Shown one piece after another: positions 1-11,232 of a DNA stretch of 64,000 nt. The DNA comes from Desarmillaria ectypa (taxonomy: Eukaryota; Basidiomycota; Agaricomycetes; Agaricales; Physalacriaceae): positions 2,356,001-2,420,000 of the forward strand of contig JAUDYN010000007.1 in assembly GCA_030407005.1 (NCBI GenBank), written 5' to 3'. The notes under the pieces were generated by a model. The model saw only the letters and a list, made by a program, of their open reading frames with translations, was not told the origin of the DNA and searched no databases. Position numbers and translations under genes: made by a program. Within the stretch, counting starts at the first letter, position 1. Each line of letters begins with the position of its first letter.

Positions 1-3000
1 TTCGCTGCGTCGGTTTGTTCAAGCAAGGACGCGATTCGCTCCTCCTTCTTCTGTATCATGTTGGAGTATTCGGTGGCAGTTCTAGTCAGCTCGGCAAGCT
101 TATCTTTGGCTTGACGGGCGTCCTCTTCCACGGCCTCTATTTGGTTCTGGAGTAGATCCCTGGCGTCCGGAATTAGTACACTATTGCAGTTGGCTCTGAT
201 GTACTCACTTAGTCCTGATCTCAACATCAAGCTTTCCTTGCAGTTCCTTCACAATCACATCGTTACGATCATGGGCCCTAGAAAGATCCTGTTCCCTCAG
301 CATCTTTAAGTCTTCCAGGGCTTTTTCGAGTTCATTGATCTGGCTTTGGAGAACATCGACTTCTTCCTCAGCAGCAGTCAGCTTGGCGGTCAAGTCTGTC
401 TCTCTTGCTGACAAAAGCTTCTGGTCGCCCTCCAAGCGCACGGCGTGGCTTGTGGCTTGGTCAAATGCCTGTAAAAGGCTGGCATACTTCTCCTCATGCT
501 CCTTCTGCAGATTCATGGCACGTTCCAGCTGGGAATCCAGTAACTCTGCATCAGCTTGCAAATCAGCGACCTCCTCCTCAAGCTCAGCCTCGCGCTTCTT
601 GCTCCTTTCTAACAGGGTTTCTTTATCGAGACCGAGCGCGCGCTCAGCCTCGAGCTCCTCATCCACCTTTCGTTTTTCGGCCTCTAGCGCCATCTTGAGA
701 TTTTCCAAGGCTTCACGTTCTTGTTTGTCCCGCTCGGCCCGCTCCTTGATCACGACAAGTTCCGCCTCTTTACGGCGCAGTTCTTCATCGTTTCGGGTTG
801 CCGCAAGAAGAGGCCGGACCTGTTTGTGGAATGAACATCCACCTGAGTAGCGAAATAAGATGAATGCTGACCTTTGTGTAAAGTTGCCACCAAGGCCAAT
901 CTCGCAATCCACCATAAACTCTTGCATTCCGCTGTATTGTCCTAATAGCAATGGCACGATTGAGAATCTTTTTAATTTGCCTGCGAGCTGTCCACATGCG
1001 TGCCACAGCTTGTAATCGAGAGAAGATATCGAACAGAAGCAAATCGCGACGTTCTTCAAGCTCAGCGAGAACGCCAGCTTTGAAGAAAATCTTTGACGTC
1101 CCAATCTTATATATCGAGTCGTCAAGGTCCAAAGTTCTGACCATGCGCCGACAAGCCTCGCGTCCATCCATATATCCGGGTGGTATGATTCCGGGCGTGA
1201 GAACCTCGTATCGCTGTCGGAACTCGACGAAAGGTAGGCGATTAGGATACCCCAACCGAGCAATTCGAATGCCTTCCAACACACCGTTACAGCGTAGCTG
1301 ATCGAGAACAAGGGGAACATCCACACGCCCAGGCTTCTTGTGGGCGTTGGGTACGATACATCTAACGAAATGAGGCTGCGTAGCCTGCAACTGCGACATC
1401 AAACTCGCTAGTTGCTCCTTATGTCTCTGTCCGACCGTTCGGAATGCTCCTTTCTTGAGACCACGTTTCTTCGCCATGGTGAACATATTGCCAGGTCCTC
1501 CCGGTCCACTGGACACTGGTAGATCAGAATACTCCGCAAAGAGACTGGCAACGTATCGCTCGGAAGACGCAGCCAAAACACGGGTGACATTGTCGTTCAA
1601 GGGATCCTTGTTCTTCTCCAGCCACCCTTCCGTTCGATACTCAACCTTTGCAGCATAATGCTGGATCAGGAAACCCTGTGCGAATCGAGCAGGTTCGTAT
1701 TTCTGCTTCCCCGGATGTTCATCATCTTCACCAGTAGCACCTGCCCAAAGACCGGTAAGCTTGTTGGTGAAGGTGAGATCGGTAGCTTTGGGCATGATAC
1801 ACTCTTCATCCAAGCAGCTCAAAATACCAATGACATTTCCTGTTGCTTCGATTAAGTCGATAGTCGGCTGAAGATCCAGTCCAAAGTTGACATAATCCCA
1901 ATGAATGCCTTCCCTTGTGTACTCCTCCTGTTCCAGGACGAACATGTGATGATTGAAGAATTGCTGCAGCTTCTCGTTGGTATAATTAATCAGAAGCTGC
2001 TCGTAGGTATTGATCTCGAATATTTCGAAACCAGCTATATCGAGGACGCCGATAAAAGTAGACTTTGAAGAGGGTCGATCGAGGGCTTCATTTATCCTGT
2101 CCACTAGGCGTCCAAAAGACTTCTCATACAAAGTCTTGCAAAGAGCGGACAATTCATCCAAGGCTTGCTGGCGCGTTCGCGCCTGCGAAACCCACTCCCG
2201 ACCAGCCAAGACACGAGGGCGTAGCACAGCACGTGTAAATTCGGCAACGGGTATTCCAAGGAGGTGACATACACGCTCGGCTTGTGAAGGATCAGGCATG
2301 ATAGCGTCATCAGCCCTCGTCGAAGTGATGGCAATGTTGCCTATATGAAGAATCGCAGCCACTATCCGAAATAAGTCGAACTGTTCAGCAGATGTGAAGC
2401 CAACGATGTCAAGAGCGGACTGCAGACAATTCTTATGAGTGGTCAACCAGAGAGCAAGTGATTAAAGCCTAACCTTCAGCGCAGACCATTCATGGAGATC
2501 ATCAACACCATCCACCTCTCGTCTGCTTTTATTTAAATATTCGTAATCTTCGATGGCTCCTCCCAGAAGTAAAGATTCCTTGAGAGTGCCTCCGCCAGCC
2601 ATCAACTGATAGAAGACATGGAAACTTCGCTCGGCTTCGCTGCGAACGACAACCCGACTCTTCTCTAGCAAATACCAATCTATATTCGCCCCTGCGATGC
2701 TACCGTCGGGAGCAAATGTTATTCGGACGAATTTACCAAATCGGCTTGAGTTGTTATTCCTTTGAGTCTGGGCGTTTCCAAACGCTTCAAGAATAGGGTT
2801 AGCTTGCAGAATTTGGCGCTCAAGCAGACCTAGCCGCCCCTTCGCCGTCAAACCGGAGCTGGAGGCAGGCGGGGTCGCATTGTGAGCCCTACGAAAGGAG
2901 CTGTTACGAGGAAGTCCGGTTGTTGGCATGGATGAAGCAAAGGAATTCGACGATGTTAGTGTTGGCGAACGAGAATGGGAGGGTGGTGAAGGATGAACAT

Positions 3001-3726
3001 CGGTAGCAATGGCAGCAAGATATTGGATAACTTTCTTCGTACTCTCGGTTTTACCCGCACCTGATTCTCCCCTGTCATACACATGAAGCAAAGGTTAGAC
3101 AAGAGGAAGAGCATCGCGTACGTGATTAGTATACTTTGGTTCTCCCTCTCTTCACCCATGTTAACCCACGCCCGCTCCGCAACGGCAAATATGTGAGGCG
3201 GATTCTCGTCCCTTCGCTTGTTGCGATACTGTTGTATTATAGCATCGGAATAGAGGGGGAGAGACTGATAGGGATTGATAGCGACTAAGAATAAGCCTGA
3301 ATAAGTCTGCAACACGTAAGTCCACAACCTTCGTGCCTTCGACGTAGCGACTCACATATATTGCTCCAGAACCATACCTTAAACGAAGATTGTGAACTAC
3401 ACTCGCTTCATTCAAAAATGTGAGATCCGCAATGTCCTCGACGCGGTCAAATTTTGGCGGGTTCATCTTGGATAGGGCGTACAGCGGGACCCGTCGAAAC
3501 TGTCGGTTTTCAATACGATGATTTCACGTGGCATATAGAGTGCACATACGTCCCCACCAGCAGCCATGATAATCTCACCAATATCGCCTTCTTCCTTGTT
3601 GACCCAGCCGGCCAAATACCCCTCTTTGTCGTCAGGGACCCACACCCATTTCTTCTCATTGAATTCAGCCTGCAGGGCTGCTGCACGCGCAGCTTCTGCG
3701 CTCTGAGATAACCGTGGCAAAGGCAT
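1..3726 (-). CDS. Myosin II heavy chain (conventional myosin), 5' part; runs off the left edge
   Basis: Actin-based motor of cytokinesis and cell polarity. The protein starts near 3726 (an in-frame ATG at 3783 is possible). In order it shows an N-terminal SH3-like segment ([17 protein letters not shown]), the P-loop [10 protein letters not shown] around 3090-3050 (split by an intron after ILIT), switch [12 protein letters not shown] near 2740, switch [19 protein letters not shown] near 2050-2010, the converter region [20 protein letters not shown] near 1290, and an IQ/lever region near 950. A long charged coiled coil rich in E, K, L and A runs from 830 to the edge. Introns seen include 160-208, one near 2418-2475, one in the P-loop and 3500-3549. 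The last restores [14 protein letters not shown] and removes what first looks like a frameshift. The gene is divergent from YKT6, with about 330 bp between starts. The tail continues beyond base 1. Family assignment is certain; class II follows from the coiled-coil tail. Confidence 0.95.
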
Positions 3727-4055
3727 TGCCAAGGGACAGTGTTCTAAGCAATCGATCGTCCAGCAGTGGCCGCCCAGAGCCAACGAAAGAGTAAGGCGGC
3801 GTTAGAAAGAAATGTCGTAAAAATCGTTGCAGTAGAGAGAGTACAAGTTGAATATGATGAAAGGGAGTGGAAGAGCCCGAAAGGCAAAAGTCGGGTAAAG
3901 CGTGTTAGATGCGTTGACGTTCGCAACAAGTTCGTCGGTGACAGCACCTGTTCAACACACGTCCAAATTAGGAGCCGATGATGATCGCCAGGAGGCACAG
4001 CCAAGCACACGTCAATAATCCGGCATCCACCTCAACCACCAACGAACTCGTTACG

Positions 4056-4811
4056 ATGAAAGTTTTCTCCATCTCTGTCATTCTGGCGCCTCCGAGTGGA
4101 CAATGCACCGTACTTAGCAGTGCCAACGACCTCTCGTCCTACTCTTTCTACCAGAAAGGCTCAGTCGGCGAATTCATGAACTTCTTCTCCAGAACTGTTG
4201 CAGAGCGTACTGCACAGGGTCAACGGCAGAGCATTCAGGAGAACACTTATACCGCATATGTATACAATAGAGGTGGTGCTGAGCAACTGGCAGGTACGTC
4301 TAACTCGTCTTTGGATAACCTTCCTCGATCTCACTATCATTAGGCGTTATTATAACTGATCAGGAATATCCTGTTCGCCCTGCCTTTTCTCTTCTCTCAA
4401 AGTTACTGGACGACTTCACAGCCAAAGTTCCACAGTCATCATTTAGCGATCCTTCATCCATTTCCTTCCCCGACATCAATACCTACCTTCAGAAGTATCA
4501 GGATCCCAGGCAGGCCGACACCATCATGAGAGTCCAACAAGAACTGGATGAGACTAAGATTGTACTTGTACGTCCCCTTTTTGCTCACTTATACAGTGGT
4601 CTTAATCGATATACAGCACAAGACGATCGAGTCCGTCTTACAGCGCGGCGAGAAACTAGACAATCTCGTGGATAGATCCAATGCGCTTTCTGCCCAGAGC
4701 AAAATGTTTTACAAGACGGCCAAGAAGGTCTGCTTATGAACTTTATTATGCCTTATTATTCATATGCTGACCTGTTTCTCTTAGCAAAACTCCTGCTGCG
4801 TCATTATGTGA
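4056..4811 (+). CDS. YKT6: v-SNARE YKT6 (longin-type, prenylated)
   Basis: R-SNARE acting in ER-Golgi, Golgi, endosome and vacuole fusion. The start [10 protein letters not shown] at 4056 matches the family's longin domain start; an upstream in-frame ATG at 3978 would add 26 unrelated residues. Exons are 4056-4293, 4344-4567, 4617-4727 and 4785-4811, joined by three introns of 49-57 nt. The longin domain fills exons 1-2. The SNARE motif with its central arginine lies in exons 2-3 ([17 protein letters not shown]). The last exon encodes only QNSCCVIM and the stop. CCVIM is the double-cysteine CaaX signal of Ykt6, so prenylation with palmitoylation replaces a membrane helix. All domains are complete. 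Confidence 0.97.
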
Positions 4812-5989
4812 AGCTTTAGCATTTTCTGCCCGCACGCACGTTTTTCCTTCTCATCTTTATCTTGTATACATAGATACCGTCTACATGTACAGATTTCTCA
4901 TGGATATAGCTGATAATGCCTCAATAATGACCATCATGGTCGTACGACAAAATACAGTCGACATTATACGCAGGTAATAAATACAAAGTTCCCTGAATCG
5001 TCAGGTACACCAACTGCTTGAGGATCATATTATTATCATAATGAAACAATGTTGTAGAACAAGCATAAAGGAGATATCGCTTCCTTTCTGCCCCGTCTGC
5101 ATCTAGGTCCAAGAAGGACGCCAACGGAATCGAAAGCATGCCTACGAATTTAAAGTAGTCGCAGGGGAACGACACTGAAGCGAGAATATGCCCAAACTCA
5201 AACTATGCCTTCGTACCACTCGAACGCAGGGCAAAATGTCCGATATGGTCCCACTTGTACAAAGTTCAAACGAAGATGTACATATAATCCTGCCAAACGA
5301 GAACCAGCCCGAAGGATAGGAAGGCAATATATTAGCCCGGCATATATGATCATGACAGGTAGAATGGTCAACACCCCAGAAGCCACCATGATTATGGCAT
5401 ACCAAAGAATGTGACAACGAAAAAGCAAATGCCTCCTAGTGCTAGATACATTCTAGACAGGCGTCGCCGTAGCTTCATTTGCCCGGTATCATCGATGCTT
5501 GTAGAAATCTATAGGCTCCTGATTTAAGGGTGATATTGCGGTAGATTGATACGGCCAGCTTCATCCGATTCGGTGCAAGCCTTTCATAATGACCATACCA
5601 GACGACGTCGGTATTGGGGCGACGCTGATAACCAGTCACCAGTTAATTATTGAAAACCAATAATACTTCTTACCAGGCTCAGGGCGAGGCAAATACACCC
5701 ATGAGCAGTCATGATATCAAAAGCGGATTGCAACTATTGTTCCATGTACCAATAAAAGTAGTATAACGTTCTTATATCGTCGTGAAAAATGTGTTAAAGA
5801 CACATGCAATGATGTAGAATACACCTACGTGAAAATAACTAGTGGAAGCTGAGACAAATAACAGCGAAGTCCATTAACAGAACAAAGAAAATCATCAGTA
5901 TGAAAAAGATATGAATGAGGGTTCGCAGTGGTAATCTAGCGGGGATGTTGTCACAGACGGACGCACACATAAAAATGTCGGATTTAAAG
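4812..5989. other. Spacer with a possible degenerate membrane-protein fragment (minus strand)
   Basis: No complete gene could be built here. On the minus strand between about 5500 and 4921 there are hydrophobic pieces in different frames: one starting MKLRRRLSRMYLAL with a helix FFVVTFFG, then LWYAIIMVASGVLTILPVMI in another frame (near 5400-5330), then SIPLASFLDLDADGAERKRY near 5130. No splice solution joins them cleanly. It may be a decayed or fast-evolving membrane protein. The rest, 5500-5990, shows nothing coding apart from the 3' UTR of the neighbouring glucan gene. Confidence 0.3.
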
Positions 5990-8171
5990 TTAACAGCTTC
6001 CTAGCTTCCACATCTTGACATAATCGCTGACAACAACGTATCATTAACAGCACGAAGAATGAAACGAAGGCACTTACATTCTAAATGCCCTATCGTCGGC
6101 ACTGGAAGGCCACGTCGCGCTCCACGTATCCTGCGCCTTGGCGAAATCATACATCGCCGCTATAACGACTATCAGTGATGCAACCCAGGCAGATGCAATT
6201 GTGAGAGACACACTCAGCGCGCCATCATGCCATGGCTTATCACCCACGTCATCAGGGAACCACCCACTAGTGCCTCCGACTGCAACATTGATGATAAGGT
6301 AGAATTCTAAAGCCGTAACCTGTCAATTAACGGCATCGAAAAAAAAAAGAACCACGCTACATACGTTGATCGAAAGGCGCAGACCACCCACTATTTCCCC
6401 AGGGGTTCTCAACAACGACTTGGGCACTGCCGTTCAGGGCTGTTTGAGGATAACTTGGAACCGAAATGAGTGAGGGCATTACTGAAAGGGTGGAACGTTA
6501 CTTACTTTCCCCTGTTCCAGAAACCCTGCTTCTCTTTCTTCATATTAATATCCACCATGGCTTGAAGCCGTGAATCAACAGACATTCGAATGAAGTTACT
6601 GTCCCACTCCATTGTATACGTGTGAAAGTCTATGAGGCATGGGAAGCGTCAGTAGAAAGGAGATTACAGATGGGTAGCTGGCAGACCTTCATGGTAGCCA
6701 CCCCGCTTCGTTTCCCACCATCCGTATATCTTGGTTAACAAGCTATCCATGGGCCCAAAATTGAGGGACGAGCGAACATAGTTGACGCCTTGACCTCCAT
6801 AATCTGCAAGGTTCCCGCGAGCCTCAAGAATCTAAGGCAGATTAATTAATTCACAGAAATTGGCCCAATAGCAGCAGACCTACATCGATTTCTCCACTCA
6901 GTGGCCAAGCACCATATGTGTTGTCCTCTGGGAGCATCCAAATTGCAGGCCACAGCCAGTCACCCCTCGGCAGCTTCGCTTTAACCTCAACTTTGCCGTA
7001 AGCGATGGTCTTCTTTCCTTTGGTATTGATTCGAGCACTGAGAACGGGATTTACGACTGTTTTGGTGCTGTTTTGCGATGTTACGGAACAGGCTGTCGAA
7101 TTGTCGGTACTGCAGTTATCCACGTTGTAAGTATAGCCGTCAAAAATAGAGTCTGTGCCAATGTCGTCGCTAGTAAGCGTAGGCATGATATAAAGTTGAC
7201 CATTATTAACGTAGGCATTCTTGTCGGATGAGGTAGTAACTTGGAACTCGCCATTTCTGCGAGGAAGTTTAATAGAAAGCCAGGAAAGGCCCAATGAGAA
7301 CGCACCCAAAACCACCAAGCATCACATCCCTAGACCAATTGTTATCGGAAATGCCATTACTCCAATCCTCATCCATGACCATGCACAAATCGCTATCCTT
7401 GAGCATGTCGATGCCACTTATACCAGACCAACAAAGCAGACCAGCCCCAACCACGCCAAGCATTATGATGATAAACGTTATCCACCAGCTCGCACGGCCT
7501 CTACTATCACTTTCCTTGAGCCATGGCTTGTCGTCAACGGTGAGCTTGGCTGCGATTTTGGTGCTAGGACCTGGAGGCTTCGACTTTGCAAGGCCAGACG
7601 CAAGTGCAGTGGAAGAAGCTGCAGGAGAGTCGGTACCTTGATTAAGGTATGGATATGACGGAGGGCTCCACAATGACGAACCAGGCCGAGAAGCAGGAGA
7701 AAGGAAAGGCGCTCGGAAAGTTGCGTTCGAAGATACCCGTGGGATATCTCTGTTCAACGTCGGAGAATCGAGACCTGGAGAAACTCTCGTCGTTTCATAG
7801 ACTAGCTGCTGGGAATGATTTTGCTGAGAATGATTTTGGGAGCTGTCGAGAGAACTACGCCGTGAAACGCCAGGAATGGGCAGGCCAGGGTCTGGATTGC
7901 CTGCATGGTGTTGGAAGGGAAATACAAATGATGAAGGCGGCACCCGTCTATTGAGGGGCGACGCTGAGTTGGGCGTCGATGGCGGCTGGTCAGCGTAAAG
8001 AATGGCTGGACTCCAGTCGAGCTGACGGTCTGAGGAACGACGATTGCGCGAGCGACGACCATGCATGGTGATGGGAGCGTCGGACTCTGATCCGCTATCC
8101 ATGCTCATTTGGCTGGGACGTTCGTTGACAATGAAGGAGGGACGGGGAGGCGGCAGGTCCTCAGCAGACAT
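5990..8171 (-). CDS. KRE6: Beta-1,6-glucan synthesis protein, KRE6/SKN1 family (GH16-like)
   Basis: Type II membrane protein of the secretory pathway needed for cell-wall beta-1,6-glucan. The start MSAEDLPPPRPS is at 8171. The first about 220 residues are a low-complexity Ser/Pro/Arg-rich cytosolic tail. One signal-anchor helix follows near 7460 (ASWWITFIIIMLGVVGAG), then the lumenal glycoside hydrolase family 16 domain. The catalytic signature GEID/ILEARG is split by an intron whose donor lies at 6883. The C-terminal part reads INVAVGGTSGWFPDDVG, then MYDFAKAQDTWSATWPS, and ends DYVKMWKLGSC at 5990. Introns are about 45-60 nt (one is 7257-7305). KRE6 and SKN1 are close paralogs, so the symbol stands for the family. 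The order and length look complete. Confidence 0.93.
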
Positions 8172-8998
8172 GGCGGATTTGAGGGAAACCCCAAATAGTG
8201 ACGTGACCAGATGTGACAACCCTTCTATCTTCCTTTACGCAAAAAAATACGTCATTGCCATGGCATTCGAACATTGAACCGAACTTGAGACCGATGGTGG
8301 AGACCGATGCTGTTATAGGTACAGTTCGGTAGTCTCTTTCTCTGCTATCTTACCAAGTATATGTGTCTCAACGTCGTAGCTTGAGCACGTATTTATACAG
8401 CCGATTCAATACTAAGAAGAACACTCTAACCGCCCGACAGGTGTACCTGCACTGCTACAGAATGTGGTTTAATACCGTTCAACTGACGCCTCCGGTACCG
8501 TATCAATTACAAAAAAATCCCTGACCACTGATTGTGAGCAGGGTTGCAAGGTACATACATTTGGCACACGTTCAGCCTCTTCCATACATTTCACGATTCC
8601 AATCAGTACGGCATAAAAATTGCAATGGTAAGTTTTCAAAAGTTTTCAAGTCAGTGAATTCCACAAAGTTGAGCAAGTATCTGCGCATCCGTTATGAACG
8701 CCCCATGGTTGGAATGTGCGGAAAGACTATTTGTTATGTTTAATTTCAGCATTTTCCGCGCGAAAAGCGCACATAAGAGTACGTATCATAACTCTTGCAT
8801 CCAAGTACAGACATAAGAACAGTTCGTATACCCAGCCAAGTAAGTATTCACTGTCACTAAAGTCTGGACCTGTTCAAGTATTTCGCCCCGAATTGCCCTG
8901 ACTCGAACATTTTGAATGCATAGGAGTCGGAGAAACTTGAACGCCGTTCATGATATTCATCCACCACGCAACCAACGACACTTTCTGATTGTCCTCGA
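8172..8998. other. Intergenic region, no gene seen
   Basis: This holds the presumed promoter of the KRE6-type gene and AT-rich DNA. The short open frames here have no splice context or recognisable motif. A small imperfect tandem duplication (aagttttcaa twice) lies near 8631-8652. Confidence 0.5.
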
Positions 8999-10086
8999 CT
9001 ACCATGGCATGTCAGCGGCGTGCGTTGATTTACCGAAGTTGTACCAAAACGGGGGGGACACCGCGACTTGCGAAGATTCCGATACACGAGGAAGACCTTC
9101 CATGATGAACGCCTCTAATGGTTTGACAATCACACCGCCATCGCAAAAGATGACGACGAGGTCTGGTCTGCCAAAAACAACTTCTTTGCCACCTGCAGCT
9201 TTTGTTGAAATGTCGCAGACCCGAACAGATGACCTGTGCACACGGAAATTGACCCGTTCGACAGTGAGAGCGTAGTCCGGGCTGTCGCCGTTAACAGGGT
9301 GTTGCCGCTCGCTTATATATCCAATGGCAACGACCACGTTCAAACTGAGAACGTGACGGAGAACATCGATGTGCCCCATATCAAACTCAATGCCCAGAAG
9401 GTCTCCAAAGATGGGTTCGCGAGTACGCGAACGACGCATCCATAAATCTCCGGACCAGCACTGCCTCGACAGTGCACATCAAGAACCTGTCATCGCTCAT
9501 CGCCGTGGCGCATTGCATATTGATGGCCCCATCACCGTCATCATCAACGGAGATAGTCCTAGAGATTTTGGTGAAACGCGGTGGTGGAAGTGCATCGTTG
9601 GGCTCGTCGGTTGGTGGTCATAGCATGAGGCTCCCCTACAGAAGCTATAACGTCGCCAGCATGGGAAAGCCATACAGGGCCAAAACCAGAAGGCCGTTCT
9701 TCCCCCTCTGATGTGAGCGAAGAACCCGTGATCTCGGTGAGGAATCTTGGGCGATTGGGATCAGACTCGGTGAGATTGCACACCAAAAGCCAAGTTTCGT
9801 CGTCATCGACAGCGACCAAGACGCGCCCGTTGTCGTAGTGAACACAAGCAACGGATAAACAGCCAAATAGGGCAACCTTCTCGGATGAGGTGTCCATCAC
9901 GGAGATTGTACACCCAAAGACCAACAGGCCGCATTGGGGAATGACAACAAGATTGCGATATTCGTCAATGATAACACCTCGTTCGACGGGGTAGTCAATC
10001 CATTCGGACAGAGAGGCTGTACGTGTCAACGATGACGAGTTGACGTGGATCTTCCAGAGATCGACAATGGCCTCTCCGAACATCAA
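8999..10086 (-). pseudogene. Unrecognised protein with a broken or unresolved reading frame
   Basis: Three long coding-like segments on the minus strand follow each other in three frames: 10086 to about 9600 (DLWKIHVNSS..., IIDEYRNLVVIPQ, VLVAVDDDETWLLVC), about 9600-9440 (DALPPPRFTKISRTISVDDD), and about 9450-8999 (SGDLWMRRSRTREPIFGDLL, then VVVAIGYISER). The alternation of short hydrophobic strands resembles the beta-propeller-like C-terminal half of large basidiomycete F-box protein families, but no F-box was seen upstream. A 49-nt intron could bridge the first two segments only with a weak acceptor (GACGAG). No convincing intron joins the second and third. It is either a decayed gene or one with atypical splicing. 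Function unknown. Confidence 0.45.
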
Positions 10087-11232
10087 TAGATGTGGGAATG
10101 AAAAGTAGATTTATTTGACATTGCGGCTAACAGTTGTGCCTATTAGTTAGGTACGAGCTTCAAGTCGCTAAACCTAACGACGTTGACAATACTCACTTTT
10201 GTGTGGGAACATATTCCAAAGGAACTTTTTTGCAGAAACCAAAGAGAGTAGCTAGGTTTTATCTGTCGTCAGTTAGGAAATGACACAGCAAAGTACTCAA
10301 CTTGGTCACTTGGATAATATGATGCTACATCTGATCACGCAGAAGCTAAGGTACAACCTGCCAGTGTTGATATCACGGAGGTCGATATTCATTGGCTTAC
10401 GGAGGAACTCGAGTTGGAAACGCAGTAGAGCGCATCAGAGAGTAAGGCGGCATCATGACCGGGAAGATGAGTTCTTAGCCGTCGGCAAACCGAAAGATCT
10501 TGATTAAGTAACGGGGTTACGACCATATTTGGGCATGACCGCCTTCAACTTCGACTGCCACTGCTCGTCGGTATTGTGATTGCCGTTCATGACTTCGTCA
10601 CAACTCGGTAAGTTTTGATCAAACATATGTTGGAAAGTTCTTACAGAAGCATGAACCCACGACCCATTCATAGTCTTCGTGGAGTTAGGCTGGCAGGCTC
10701 CGAGTTTTGAGTCTTTGACCAGACCATGGCGAATTCTAAGGTCGTAGTAGAACACACCAGATACTATACTATTTTTAGAATATTGAATCTGATAAACTTC
10801 TTCTCGATACCTTGTGGTCTATCATGATTTACAGCCGTTGAAGCTCAAATTGAAGTGGGAAGAACGGTTCGACAGTGGGAATTTGCCTTCATGAGTTAGT
10901 CAAGTCCGAGGGCCGTTGTAACATTTAATTGTTTCTCTTAATTTAAGGAATTATCCACTCCCTGTTGAGGGCTCAGTTACGATTCTAACCTTAATTCAAA
11001 AAGGCGCAATTTCTAGAATGGAAATCCCGACAAAATTCCAATCAATGTTAATAGCTAATGCGTTTAGTAGCCGTTCAAGTATGTAAAGGAATTCGAAACT
11101 AAATTTTCCTGATAATATATACATATATATATATTTGTAGATTCCTCAGTAGAAAAAATGAAATCATAATTGAGGGCGATAAAGATACACCTCAATATTC
11201 TCCTATGACACCACAACTAATCTGTGTTGCTC
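10087..11232. other. Intergenic region, AT-rich, no supported gene
   Basis: Only short frames are seen, for example 10755-10504 minus (DEQWQSKLKAVMPKYGRNPV), without neighbouring exons. An AT-dinucleotide run lies near 11115-11134. The segment may be the upstream remnant of the broken gene at 8999-10086 plus the 3' flank of the first F-box gene. Confidence 0.4.

Noticed and set aside
335..850. Long plus-strand Ser/Arg-rich frame over the myosin tail
   Set aside because: It is the complement of coiled-coil codons; composition is an artefact of the real minus-strand gene.
3463..3549. Apparent one-base frameshift near the myosin N-terminus
   Set aside because: A GT...AG intron at 3500-3549 (donor GTATGT) restores [14 protein letters not shown] in frame, so the gene is intact.
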